From: Pseudomonadota bacterium
Lineage (GTDB): Bacteria; Pseudomonadota; Gammaproteobacteria; Competibacterales; Competibacteraceae
Assembly (NCBI GenBank): GCA_018262135.1
Contig: JAGTSD010000115.1
Location: 1-6,209, forward strand
Reading direction: 5' to 3'
DNA length: 6,209 nucleotides
The notes beneath the pieces were generated by a model. That model was given only the letters and a program-made list of their open reading frames with translations, was not told the DNA's origin and did not search any database. Positions 1 through 6,209 of the stretch are shown in pieces; the first letter of the stretch is position 1, and each line of letters begins with the position of its first letter. Both the position numbers and the translations under genes were made by a program.

Positions 1-625
1 CGTCGCTGAGGGCAGGCGCGAATCGGGGGTGCGTCTGGAGCTTCTTCGCCAGCGCCCGGACGTAGTGCTGGGTGCGGCGAATGTGGTTGCCGGTCTCGTT
101 GTCGCGGGTCTCCGCCAGCGAGGCCATCGCCAGGATGGTCACGTCCTGAATCGCCGCCACTTCCCGGGTGCGGCGTTGCACCTCTGCTTCCAGAAAGGCA
201 TTACGGTCCTTGAGGAACTGCTGGGCGTTCTTGAGGGTGAGATGGGTTTCGACCCGGGCCAGCACGATGGGCGGGCTGATCGGCTTGGTGATGTAGTCCA
301 CCGCGCCCAGCTTCAGCCCCTTTTCCTCGTCCTCCACCTGCACCTTGGCGGTGAGGAAGATCACCGGAATCTCGGCGGTCCGGGGATCGGCCTTGAGCCG
401 CTGGCAGACCTCGTAGCCATCCATGCCCGGCATCATGATGTCGAGCAGGATCAGGTCCGGCAGCGGATCGGCGGCGGCAATTTTCAGGGCGCGCTCGCCA
501 TGAGTGGCGACCCTGGTTTTGTAGCGATCCTTGAGCAGGGCGCTCAGCAGGGTGATATTGTCCGGCGTGTCGTCCACGATCAGGATCGTCTGCCGTTCGA
601 TGACATCGTGCGCGTCGTTCATCAT
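1..625 (-). CDS. Response regulator, REC-HD-GYP (putative c-di-GMP phosphodiesterase), partial
   Basis: This is the N-terminal 208 codons of a cytoplasmic two-component response regulator; the rest lies beyond the left edge. Residues about 11-128 form a complete receiver domain. It has the acidic pair D18/D19 (ILIVDD), the phospho-acceptor D62 in LLDIMMPGMDGYE, switch residue T92 (FLTA) and K114 (YITKPIS). A charged helical linker follows (about 130-160). Then comes the opening of an HD-GYP domain, with the characteristic LAETRDNETGNHIRRTQ stretch (H181). HD-GYP proteins hydrolyse c-di-GMP to pGpG or GMP. The HD and GYP catalytic motifs lie outside the window, so activity cannot be judged. 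Two adjacent ATGs (625 and 622) could start it; a GGAGG at 637-633 sits 7 or 10 bases upstream. It lies 106 bases downstream of a hybrid kinase on the same strand, which is its likely phosphodonor (inference). It was found by translating the reverse strand directly and is open at the window edge. Confidence 0.9.
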   Translation of the reverse strand, partial: MMNDAHDVIERQTILIVDDTPDNITLLSALLKDRYKTRVATHGERALKIAAADPLPDLILLDIMMPGMDGYEVCQRLKADPRTAEIPVIFLTAKVQVEDEEKGLKLGAVDYITKPISPPIVLARVETHLTLKNAQQFLKDRNAFLEAEVQRRTREVAAIQDVTILAMASLAETRDNETGNHIRRTQHYVRALAKKLQTHPRFAPALSD

Positions 626-650
626 CCGCCTGCCTCCAGAAGTCGATTTT

Positions 651-685
651 CCCCTCCTTGGCAAGGAGGGGTGGCGCGCAGCGCC
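651..685. repeat. Palindromic double-hairpin element, probable dispersed repeat
   Basis: Bases 651-660 (CCCCTCCTTG) and 662-671 (CAAGGAGGGG) are a perfect 10-bp inverted repeat around a single central base. A second stem follows directly: GGCGC (673-677), GCA loop, GCGCC (681-685). The flanking GGGGTGG (686-692) can also pair with the CCCCTCC arm or its neighbours. This composition, a CCCCTCC/GGAGGGG hairpin followed by a GC-rich hairpin and GGGGTGGTT, resembles short palindromic repeats found in many copies between genes of diverse bacteria; that is recollection, not a search. It lies between the kinase stop and the start of the downstream regulator. On the minus strand it is followed by AAAATC, not a T-run, so it is not a canonical intrinsic terminator. 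It could still stabilise or attenuate the transcript. Confidence 0.6.
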
Positions 686-731
686 GGGGTGGTTCGAAGC
701 GACGATTCCACCATTCAGACAGGATCGCTAT

Positions 732-3700
732 CTATGACTGCCCGAGCCGGGCCGCCGCTATCCGCAACTGGGTGAGCGCCCCTTCAAAATCATAGTCGCC
801 GACAGCCTTCTCCAGCACCAGAAATGCCTCGACGGGCAGGGTTCCAGCCAGTTCCGCCCGGTGAGCAGCGAGAACATCCGCCGCCTCGGCATCGTCGTCG
901 GCCAGCAGTTGCTCCAGCCGGGCCAGGATCGGCTGCAACCCGGCCCGGTCCAGCGCCGGCGCTGCCGGGAGGCCGGCCGGCCGATTGCTGGTGAGTGCCG
1001 CCTGCAATTGGGCGATCCAGGCCGCCAGCGCCTCGCCGGTGCGCACCAACAACGGCTCGATAGTTTCCATCCCGCCCGGCTGGCGCAACGCCTGCTCCAG
1101 CTCGGCGGCCAGCGGCTCGATGACGGTCGCGCCGATGTTGCCCGAAACACCCTTGAGCGTGTGAGCCAAGCGTTCGGCGGCAGCGCGGTCGCCAGCGGCC
1201 AAGGCCGCCTGAATCCGCGCCGGGGCGTCGGCCTGCCCGACAACGTACTGGCCGAGTAGATCGCGGTACAGCTTGCGGTTGCCCGCCACCCGCCGCAAGC
1301 CGCTGACTGTATCGAGGCCGGGAATGGCTGGCAATGCCGGTTCGGCTCCAGGCGGCGCACCGGTTGCTGGTTGACCCACCGCCGTCGCTTCAAACCCAGG
1401 TTTGAGCCAGCGCCGCAGGGTGTGAAACAGGGCGTCCGGGTCAATCGGCTTGGCGACATGGTCGTTCATCCCGGCGTCCAGGCAGTGCTGCCGCTCCTCG
1501 ACCATGGCGTGGGCGGTCATGGCGATGATCGGCAAGCCCTGGAAACGAGCATCGGCGCGAATCTGGCGGGTCGCTTCGTAACCGTCCATCTCCGGCATTT
1601 GCAGATCCATCAGCACCAGGTCGAACGGCTCGCTGTCCAGACCGGCGTGCAGTCGCGCTATCGCTTCCCGGCCATTGGGAGCCACCGCCACTCGGGCGCC
1701 AGCGCTTTCCAGCAGTTCGACGACGATTTGCTGATTGACCTCATTGTCTTCCGCTAGCAGCACATGCACACCATCCAGCCGTGCCACCGTCTCCTCGTGT
1801 TGCGCCTCATACTGATCGCGCACCTCGCCTTCCGCTGGCGGGAACAACCCCACGAGGGTGTCCAGCAACAGCGAGCGGCTGATCGGTTTGACCAGAAATC
1901 CGTCCACCCCGGCGCTCTCGGCATGGGCGCGCACTTCCTCGCGGCCGAAGGCGGTGACCATCACCACGCGCGGCGGAACCTTCAGCGTCGCGTCGTACTT
2001 GAGCAGTCGGGTAGCCGCGATGCCATCCATCCCGGTCATTTTCCAGTCCATGAACACGATCTGGTAAGGATCATCGCTCCCATCCGCTACCTTGACCTCG
2101 GCGACCGCCTCCCGGCCCGAAGCTACTGCTTCGACCCGCAGGCTGACCGATTCCAACGCCTCGCTGAGGATATCCCGCGCCGCGGCATTGTCGTCCACCA
2201 CCAAGGCGCGCAGGCCGTTCAACTCCGCGGGCAACACCGGCCGCCGGGTCTCCTGTTCGTCGCCCAGGCCAAACCAGAGCCCGACACCGAAGGTACTGCC
2301 GGCGCCCGGCGTGGATTCAACCCAGATGGTTCCGCCCATCAGTTCCGCCAGCCGCTTACAAATGGCCAGCCCCAGGCCGGTGCCGCCATGTTTGCGGGTG
2401 GTGGAGCCATCAGCCTGGGTGAAGGCCTGAAACATCCGCTGGCATTGCGCCGGACTCAGCCCGATGCCGGTGTCGCGCACCGCGAATTGCAGCTTGACCT
2501 TGCTGGCGGTGCGCTCCAATACCTGGGCGTGTACGGTGATCTGGCCCTGTTCAGTGAATTTGACCGCATTGTTGATCAGATTGATGAGGATCTGTCCGAG
2601 TCGCAGTGGGTCACCCACCAGGCGCCGGGGGATGTCGGCGGGGATGTCGAACAGCAGTTCCAGACCCTTGTCGTGGGCTTTCTGGCTGACCATGGTCGAG
2701 ACGTTGTTGAGAACGTCATCGAAACGGAAATCGGTCTGTTCCAGGTCCAGCTTGCCGGCCTCGATCTTGGAGAAGTCGAGGATGTCGTTGATAATCCCCA
2801 GCAGGGATGTGCCGGCGTCGTGAATCTTTTGCACGTAATCGCGCTGCCTGGGAGTCAGGCCAGTTTTCTGCGCCAGGTATGCCATGCCGATGACGGCGTT
2901 CATCGGGGTACGAATTTCGTGCGACATGTTGGCCAGAAACATGCTCTTGGCGCGAGTCGCCTCCTCGGCCTTCTGTTTTTCCTCGGCCAGTTCGTGCGTT
3001 CGTTCGGCTACCTTGCGCTCCAGTTCAGCGTTGGCCTGCTCCAGCGCACGGCGGTTGGCCAGCAGCATTTGCCGCATGTGGTCCTGGGCGGCAGCCAGGA
3101 TGTCCACCTCGCGCCAGGAGGGCGGCAGTGCCACTGGCTGCTCCAGTTCCAGCCGGCCGATCTGTTCGCTGTCGGCAGCCAGGATCTCGAGCGGTTGCGC
3201 CACCCGCCGCGCGAACCGGGCGGACATCAGGAAAGCCAGCAGTAGCGTCCCCGCGAACAGGACGACGAAGACCAGGCTGTCGCGCGGACTCAGAGGGATG
3301 AAGTCGCTGCGTGGGGCCATGACGACGATGAACAGCTTTTGGTTGCGCAGATCCACCGGCAGGAAGTAACTGACCCAGGTCTTGCCATCCACCGAGTAAA
3401 AATGAACCCGGTCGCTGGGCATTCCAGCCTGCCGCCAGTGTTCGATTCCTTTGGCCAGGTAGGAAAAACCCAGTTCGGCGGCGGTTTTCAACATGCCGCC
3501 CTTGAGGTCGGCATCATCCCGCGCGCCGGGATGGCGCGGCAGACCGAGCAAGCGGCCATCGGGCAGGATGACCGCGACCCGGCTGTTGGGGCTGATCGTC
3601 AGTTCGCGGGTGAAGCGGGACAGGTCGAGCAGCTTCAAATCCAGCGCCGCTACGTAATCGTGCAGGTTGACCGGATCGCGCCAGCGCACCGCGGCGGTGA

Positions 3701-4304
3701 TGCCGGGGTCCCGCGTACTGAAAAACAGGTAGGGATCGGTCCAGTGCAGGCCGTCTTCCCGTTCCAGCGCCATCGCCCCCCGATACCAGGGTCGGGACCG
3801 GGGATCGTAGTCGCTATCGCGCCATTCCTCGGCGCGCAGGGTGTTGAAATCCCGCCATTGGAGCCATTGCTGCCGGCGCTCTCCCTGGCGCGGGTCGGTG
3901 ATCCGGTTTTGCCATGCGCCGTCGGGCGGTTTCAGCAGCATCAGTTCGCGGCCGCTGTTCTCGGCAACCATGAGGGAAGCGATCCGGGGCCGCCGGCTCA
4001 GGAACGGGATGAACAGATGGTTGAATTGCCAGACATCCTCGAGATTGTAGTTGCGATTGCGCCCCCATTCCCGGACATCGTTCGCCACCCGGTCAATCTG
4101 GGCGAATACGCCCTCGATCTGTTCGCGCGCCACGTGCGAGCCCTGGCGAATGGCGCTGGCGGCCAGTTGGTCCACCATCGGTAAAAACACCGTGAAGTAG
4201 GCGGCAATAGCGAAGGCGACGAAGGTCAGGGTGACCAGCAACCAGGTGCGCCAGATCAGATCCTGGCGCAGGCTCCGGCCACCCCGGGGTAATTCAAGCC
4301 GCAT
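732..4304 (-). CDS. Hybrid sensor histidine kinase, dCache-HAMP-HisKA-HATPase-REC-REC-HPt
   Basis: This is a 1190-residue inner-membrane sensor kinase that should autophosphorylate and run an internal phosphorelay. TM1 is about 20-41. The periplasmic dCache-like sensor spans about 45-335 and contains [12 protein letters not shown] (166-177). TM2 is about 343-361, followed by a HAMP-like segment to about 412 and a coiled coil at 415-452. HisKA carries H462 in [10 protein letters not shown]. The HATPase shows an N-box (N575/N579), DTGIGL (611) and GGTGLGLAI (640). REC1 (about 698-820) has D704/D705, D753, T784 and K806. REC2 (about 847-967) has E852/D853, D900, T930 and K952. A proline/alanine linker leads to an HPt domain (about 998-1100) with H1048 in [12 protein letters not shown] helical tail (1117-1187) closes the protein. 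All phosphotransfer residues are present. The ATG at 4304 is chosen because GGAGG lies 8 bases upstream; an in-frame TTG at 4358 would add 18 unremarkable residues and overlap the tenA stop. The ligand is unknown. Confidence 0.95.
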   Translation of the reverse strand: MRLELPRGGRSLRQDLIWRTWLLVTLTFVAFAIAAYFTVFLPMVDQLAASAIRQGSHVAREQIEGVFAQIDRVANDVREWGRNRNYNLEDVWQFNHLFIPFLSRRPRIASLMVAENSGRELMLLKPPDGAWQNRITDPRQGERRQQWLQWRDFNTLRAEEWRDSDYDPRSRPWYRGAMALEREDGLHWTDPYLFFSTRDPGITAAVRWRDPVNLHDYVAALDLKLLDLSRFTRELTISPNSRVAVILPDGRLLGLPRHPGARDDADLKGGMLKTAAELGFSYLAKGIEHWRQAGMPSDRVHFYSVDGKTWVSYFLPVDLRNQKLFIVVMAPRSDFIPLSPRDSLVFVVLFAGTLLLAFLMSARFARRVAQPLEILAADSEQIGRLELEQPVALPPSWREVDILAAAQDHMRQMLLANRRALEQANAELERKVAERTHELAEEKQKAEEATRAKSMFLANMSHEIRTPMNAVIGMAYLAQKTGLTPRQRDYVQKIHDAGTSLLGIINDILDFSKIEAGKLDLEQTDFRFDDVLNNVSTMVSQKAHDKGLELLFDIPADIPRRLVGDPLRLGQILINLINNAVKFTEQGQITVHAQVLERTASKVKLQFAVRDTGIGLSPAQCQRMFQAFTQADGSTTRKHGGTGLGLAICKRLAELMGGTIWVESTPGAGSTFGVGLWFGLGDEQETRRPVLPAELNGLRALVVDDNAAARDILSEALESVSLRVEAVASGREAVAEVKVADGSDDPYQIVFMDWKMTGMDGIAATRLLKYDATLKVPPRVVMVTAFGREEVRAHAESAGVDGFLVKPISRSLLLDTLVGLFPPAEGEVRDQYEAQHEETVARLDGVHVLLAEDNEVNQQIVVELLESAGARVAVAPNGREAIARLHAGLDSEPFDLVLMDLQMPEMDGYEATRQIRADARFQGLPIIAMTAHAMVEERQHCLDAGMNDHVAKPIDPDALFHTLRRWLKPGFEATAVGQPATGAPPGAEPALPAIPGLDTVSGLRRVAGNRKLYRDLLGQYVVGQADAPARIQAALAAGDRAAAERLAHTLKGVSGNIGATVIEPLAAELEQALRQPGGMETIEPLLVRTGEALAAWIAQLQAALTSNRPAGLPAAPALDRAGLQPILARLEQLLADDDAEAADVLAAHRAELAGTLPVEAFLVLEKAVGDYDFEGALTQLRIAAARLGQS

Positions 4305-4312
4305 GTCAGGGG

Positions 4313-4317
4313 CCTCC
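4313..4317 (-). promoter_or_regulatory. Ribosome binding site deciding the kinase start
   Basis: GGAGG on the minus strand, 8 bases before the ATG at 4304. It favours this ATG over the upstream TTG at 4358, and places translation initiation in the 50-base gap after tenA. Confidence 0.65.
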
Positions 4318-4354
4318 GGGTGGGGACTCGACCAAAGCGGGTTGAAACTGTGCC

Positions 4355-4978
4355 TCAACCGACCTGGTAGGCCGCTTCAAAGAAATCATGTTCGCACTGC
4401 ATGGCGTAGCGGTAGGCGTCGGCGACGTTCGGGATATCCGGGGCGTAACGATCCAGCAACCGTTCCAGTCGGACAGCCAGTTGTTCGAAATCGGCGCTGC
4501 CATAGGTCACCACCCAATCGCTGTAGGCGTGGGGTTCCTGCTGCCGGCCGGCCAATTGTTGCCCCAGCCAGGCGTACAGCCTCATGCAGGGGGTCATGGC
4601 GGCGACCGTGACTCCCGTTTCGGCGCTCCAGGCGGTGGCCAGCAGAAAATCGGTATAGCGCCGGGTGGCCGCGCCCGGCGTCACCGCCGTCAGATCCAGA
4701 TTCCAGGCTGTGGCGAGGCCATGATGCAGTTCCAATTCCTGGAGGGCGCCGCCCGCCAGTTCGTGCAGTTCCCGGAAACCGGCCCAGTCCGGCGCCTTGG
4801 CGGCGGCGATGACGTAGGCGCGGGCGAAGGCCTGCAGGTAAAACGCATCCTGGCCGATGTACCCGGCAAAGCGGGAACGGGACAGCGAACCGTCACCAAT
4901 ACCCCGCACGAAGGGATGATCGAGGCAGGCCTGGGCCAGATCGGTGCTGGCTTGCCAAAGCTGGTGGGAAAGGGACAT
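4355..4978 (-). CDS. tenA: TenA family protein (thiaminase II / aminopyrimidine aminohydrolase)
   Basis: This is a complete 207-residue cytoplasmic, all-helical protein, close to the usual length of about 220-230 for TenA. Characterised members hydrolyse 4-amino-5-aminomethyl-2-methylpyrimidine, or thiamine, to give hydroxymethylpyrimidine for thiamine salvage. Residues matching the active site are visible: D44 and Y47 in [10 protein letters not shown]108, the nucleophile C131 in [13 protein letters not shown], the [10 protein letters not shown] segment (152-161) and E196 in CEHDFF near the C-terminus. The catalytic cysteine places it in the Cys-type (TenA_C) class rather than the Glu-type class. 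The ATG at 4978 was chosen because AAGGAA (4992-4987) lies 8 bases upstream and the family homology begins here; the frame stays open upstream to 5173, but that part has no family character and overlaps the divergent gene. It is followed after 50 bases by the hybrid kinase. No thiamine synthesis gene is in view and no THI-box is seen upstream, so regulation by TPP is not supported. Confidence 0.92.
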   Translation of the reverse strand: MSLSHQLWQASTDLAQACLDHPFVRGIGDGSLSRSRFAGYIGQDAFYLQAFARAYVIAAAKAPDWAGFRELHELAGGALQELELHHGLATAWNLDLTAVTPGAATRRYTDFLLATAWSAETGVTVAAMTPCMRLYAWLGQQLAGRQQEPHAYSDWVVTYGSADFEQLAVRLERLLDRYAPDIPNVADAYRYAMQCEHDFFEAAYQVG

Positions 4979-4991
4979 TGCAAGGGTTCCT

Positions 4992-5020
4992 TTTTCAAAC
5001 GGACAGGGTCCCGATATGAT
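4992..5020 (+). promoter_or_regulatory. Candidate sigma-70 promoter for the PLP-enzyme gene
   Basis: TATGAT (5015-5020) is a good -10 match. It is preceded at exactly 17 bases by TTTTCA (4992-4997), a 4-of-6 match to the -35 consensus. Transcription would start near 5027, leaving a leader of about 73 bases before the ATG at 5100. The -35 element coincides with the ribosome binding site of the divergent tenA. This is a by-eye call. Confidence 0.35.
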
Positions 5021-5052
5021 GTTAAACCGATTTTGCTCTTGAATCCTGTCCG
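5000..5052. promoter_or_regulatory. Inverted repeat flanking the candidate -10 element
   Basis: CGGACAGG (5000-5007) and CCTGTCCG (5045-5052) are perfect 8-bp inverted copies, extendable by a G-T and a T-A pair inward. They are 45 bases apart start to start and bracket the TATGAT at 5015. They could be paired operator half-sites for a regulator of one or both divergent genes, or a stem in the tenA leader. An 8-bp inverted match somewhere in 120 bases is expected by chance perhaps one time in ten, so this is suggestive only. Confidence 0.25.
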
Positions 5053-5055
5053 CCG

Positions 5056-5073
5056 GCATGGCTCCGGCCATGC
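5056..5073. other. Small perfect hairpin in the divergent intergenic region
   Basis: GCATGGC (5056-5062) and GCCATGC (5067-5073) form a 7-bp stem with a four-base TCCG loop. It lies within the predicted leader of the PLP-enzyme gene, 12 bases before its GAAGG ribosome binding site (5086-5090). There is no T-run, so it is not an intrinsic terminator. Its role is unknown; it may tune translation or mRNA stability. Confidence 0.35.
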
Positions 5074-5099
5074 GCTTGATAATTTGAAGGTTCCCATTC

Positions 5100-6209
5100 A
5101 TGACCGACTCTTCCCGTCCGCTGGGTTTCGCTACCCGCGTGGTCCACGCCGGCCAGTCGCCGGATCCGACCACCGGCGCAGTGGTAACGCCGATCTACGC
5201 CACCTCGACCTACGTGCAATCCAGTCCAGGCGTGCATCAGGGTTTCGAGTATTCCCGCAGTCAGAATCCCACCCGTTTCGCCTACGAACGGTGCGTGGCC
5301 GACCTGGAAGGCGGCGATGCCGGTTTCGCCTTCGCTTCGGGCCTGGCTGCGACCTCGACGATCCTGGAACTGCTGGACACCGGCGACCACGTCGTCGCGC
5401 TGGACGACCTCTACGGCGGCAGCCGGCGGTTGTTCGAGCAGGTGCGCCGGCGCAGCGCCGGGCTGACCTTTTCCTATTCCGATCTATGCGACCGGGCGGC
5501 GCTGGAAACGGTGCTGACCCCCAAAACGCGGATGATTTGGGTGGAAACGCCCAGCAATCCGCTGTTGCGGCTGGTGGATTTGGCGATGATCGTCGCCGTG
5601 GCCCGTCCGCGCGGCATCCTGACCGTGGCCGATAACACGTTCGCCACCCCCTGGGCGCAGAGGCCGTTGGAATATGGATTCGATATCGTGATCCATTCGG
5701 CGACCAAGTATTTGAATGGCCATTCCGACATCATCGGCGGCGTGGCGGTATGCCGGGGCCGGGAATTGGTGGAACGGCTGGGCTATCTGCAAAACGCCAT
5801 CGGCGGGATCGCCAGCCCGTTCGACAGTTTCCTGGCCCTGCGCGGGCTGAAGACGCTGGCGCTGCGCATGGAGCGCCACAGCACGAACGCCCTGCATATC
5901 GCCGCCTGGCTGGAGCGGCATCCGAAAATCGAGCGGGTCATTTATCCCGGTCTGCCCAGTCATCCACAGCACGAACTGGCGCAGCGGCAGATGGGCGCTG
6001 GCTTTGGCGGGATGATCGGCGCGGTGGTGCGGGGCAGTCTGGCGGAGGTGACCCGGTTTCTGACCCGCTGCCAGGTCTTCACGCTGGCCGAGAGCCTGGG
6101 TGGGGTGGAAAGCCTGATCGAGCATCCGGCGATCATGACCCACGCTTCGGTGCCGCCGGAGGTGCGCCGTGAACTGGGGATTGATGACGGCCTGGTGCGG
6201 CTGTCGGTC
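5100..6209 (+). CDS. PLP-dependent cystathionine gamma-lyase/gamma-synthase family enzyme, partial (3' end missing)
   Basis: 370 codons are present; members of this Cys/Met-metabolism PLP family are about 380-400 residues, so roughly 15-30 are missing beyond the right edge. These cytoplasmic fold-type I enzymes act in transsulfuration. Visible landmarks are YSRSQNPTR (Y51, R53, PLP phosphate contact from the neighbouring subunit), FASGLAA (78-84), Y105 in DDLYGG (ring stacking), D178 in VADNT (pyridine nitrogen), the Schiff-base lysine K203 in HSATKYLNGHSD, PGLPSHPQHELA (283-294), SLGGVESL (332-339), HPAIMTHASVP (342-352) and R367, the likely carboxylate-binding arginine. E50 and E337 align by eye with two glutamates important in human cystathionine gamma-lyase. 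This favours the gamma-lyase/gamma-synthase side over beta-lyase, but lyase versus synthase (metB-type) is not settled. The ATG at 5100 has GAAGG 9 bases upstream. The gene diverges from tenA across 121 bases. Confidence 0.92.
   Translation, partial: MTDSSRPLGFATRVVHAGQSPDPTTGAVVTPIYATSTYVQSSPGVHQGFEYSRSQNPTRFAYERCVADLEGGDAGFAFASGLAATSTILELLDTGDHVVALDDLYGGSRRLFEQVRRRSAGLTFSYSDLCDRAALETVLTPKTRMIWVETPSNPLLRLVDLAMIVAVARPRGILTVADNTFATPWAQRPLEYGFDIVIHSATKYLNGHSDIIGGVAVCRGRELVERLGYLQNAIGGIASPFDSFLALRGLKTLALRMERHSTNALHIAAWLERHPKIERVIYPGLPSHPQHELAQRQMGAGFGGMIGAVVRGSLAEVTRFLTRCQVFTLAESLGGVESLIEHPAIMTHASVPPEVRRELGIDDGLVRLSV

Noticed and set aside
651..671. The 10-bp palindrome as an intrinsic terminator of the kinase gene
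   Set aside because: On the minus strand it is followed by AAAATC rather than a T-run, so the canonical signature is missing.
29..775. A 248-codon plus-strand open frame over the response regulator and the palindromic element
   Set aside because: It is antisense to the REC-HD-GYP coding sequence and its C-terminal part is a translation of the palindromic repeat; no domain is recognisable.
1764..3245. A 493-codon open frame on the plus strand, with several other long plus-strand frames between 861 and 4184
   Set aside because: They lie antisense to the hybrid kinase, show no recognisable domains, and are expected shadows of a high-GC gene with codon-position bias. The kinase frame has every conserved motif.
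4979..5099. TPP riboswitch (THI-box) upstream of tenA or SAM riboswitch upstream of the PLP enzyme
   Set aside because: No CTGAGA core or other thi-box landmark occurs on the minus strand, and the leader of about 73 bases on the plus strand shows no SAM-class architecture by eye.
5085..5100. MetR-like site, TGAA and TTCA half-sites before the PLP-enzyme start
   Set aside because: The half-sites are separated by 8 bases rather than the 5 of the MetR consensus, and they overlap the ribosome binding site and start codon. No MetJ box was seen either.
4388..5635. A 415-codon plus-strand open frame crossing tenA, the intergenic region and the PLP-enzyme gene
   Set aside because: It is antisense to tenA and out of frame with the PLP enzyme, both of which have clear family motifs.
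5484..6143. A 219-codon minus-strand open frame within the PLP-enzyme gene
   Set aside because: It is a shadow frame opposite conserved catalytic segments, and shows no domain of its own.

Overview
The window is gene-dense, high-GC DNA (roughly 60% or more by eye) with chromosomal-style bacterial genes. Protein sequence style, domain architecture and gene content suggest a Gram-negative proteobacterium, most likely gammaproteobacterial. That placement is an inference, since no taxonomic marker gene is present. I see no tRNA, rRNA, CRISPR array, transposase or phage gene.

Layout from left to right. (1) Positions 1-625, minus strand: the N-terminal 208 codons of a response regulator with a receiver domain, a helical linker and the start of an HD-GYP c-di-GMP phosphodiesterase domain; it runs off the left edge. 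(2) 626-731: a short gap holding a compact double-hairpin palindromic element that looks like a dispersed repeat. (3) 732-4304, minus strand: a 1190-residue membrane hybrid histidine kinase with periplasmic dCache sensor, HAMP-like segment, coiled coil, HisKA, HATPase, two receivers, HPt and a C-terminal helical tail. (4) 4355-4978, minus strand: a complete tenA (thiaminase II / aminopyrimidine aminohydrolase family). (5) 4979-5099: a divergent intergenic region with a candidate promoter, an 8-bp inverted repeat and a small hairpin. (6) 5100-6209, plus strand: 370 codons of a PLP-dependent cystathionine gamma-lyase/gamma-synthase family enzyme, cut at the right edge.

The three minus-strand genes lie in the order tenA, kinase, regulator with gaps of 50 and 106 bases and no recognisable intrinsic terminator between them, so they may be co-transcribed. 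The kinase and the HD-GYP regulator form a plausible signalling pair: periplasmic ligand, then a His-Asp-His-Asp phosphorelay, then c-di-GMP hydrolysis. The tenA and PLP-enzyme genes are metabolic (thiamine pyrimidine salvage and transsulfuration) and diverge from a shared control region. I find no convincing new system. The most useful leads are the kinase/HD-GYP pairing, the palindromic repeat, the HPt-like C-terminal tail and the symmetry in the tenA/PLP-enzyme control region.
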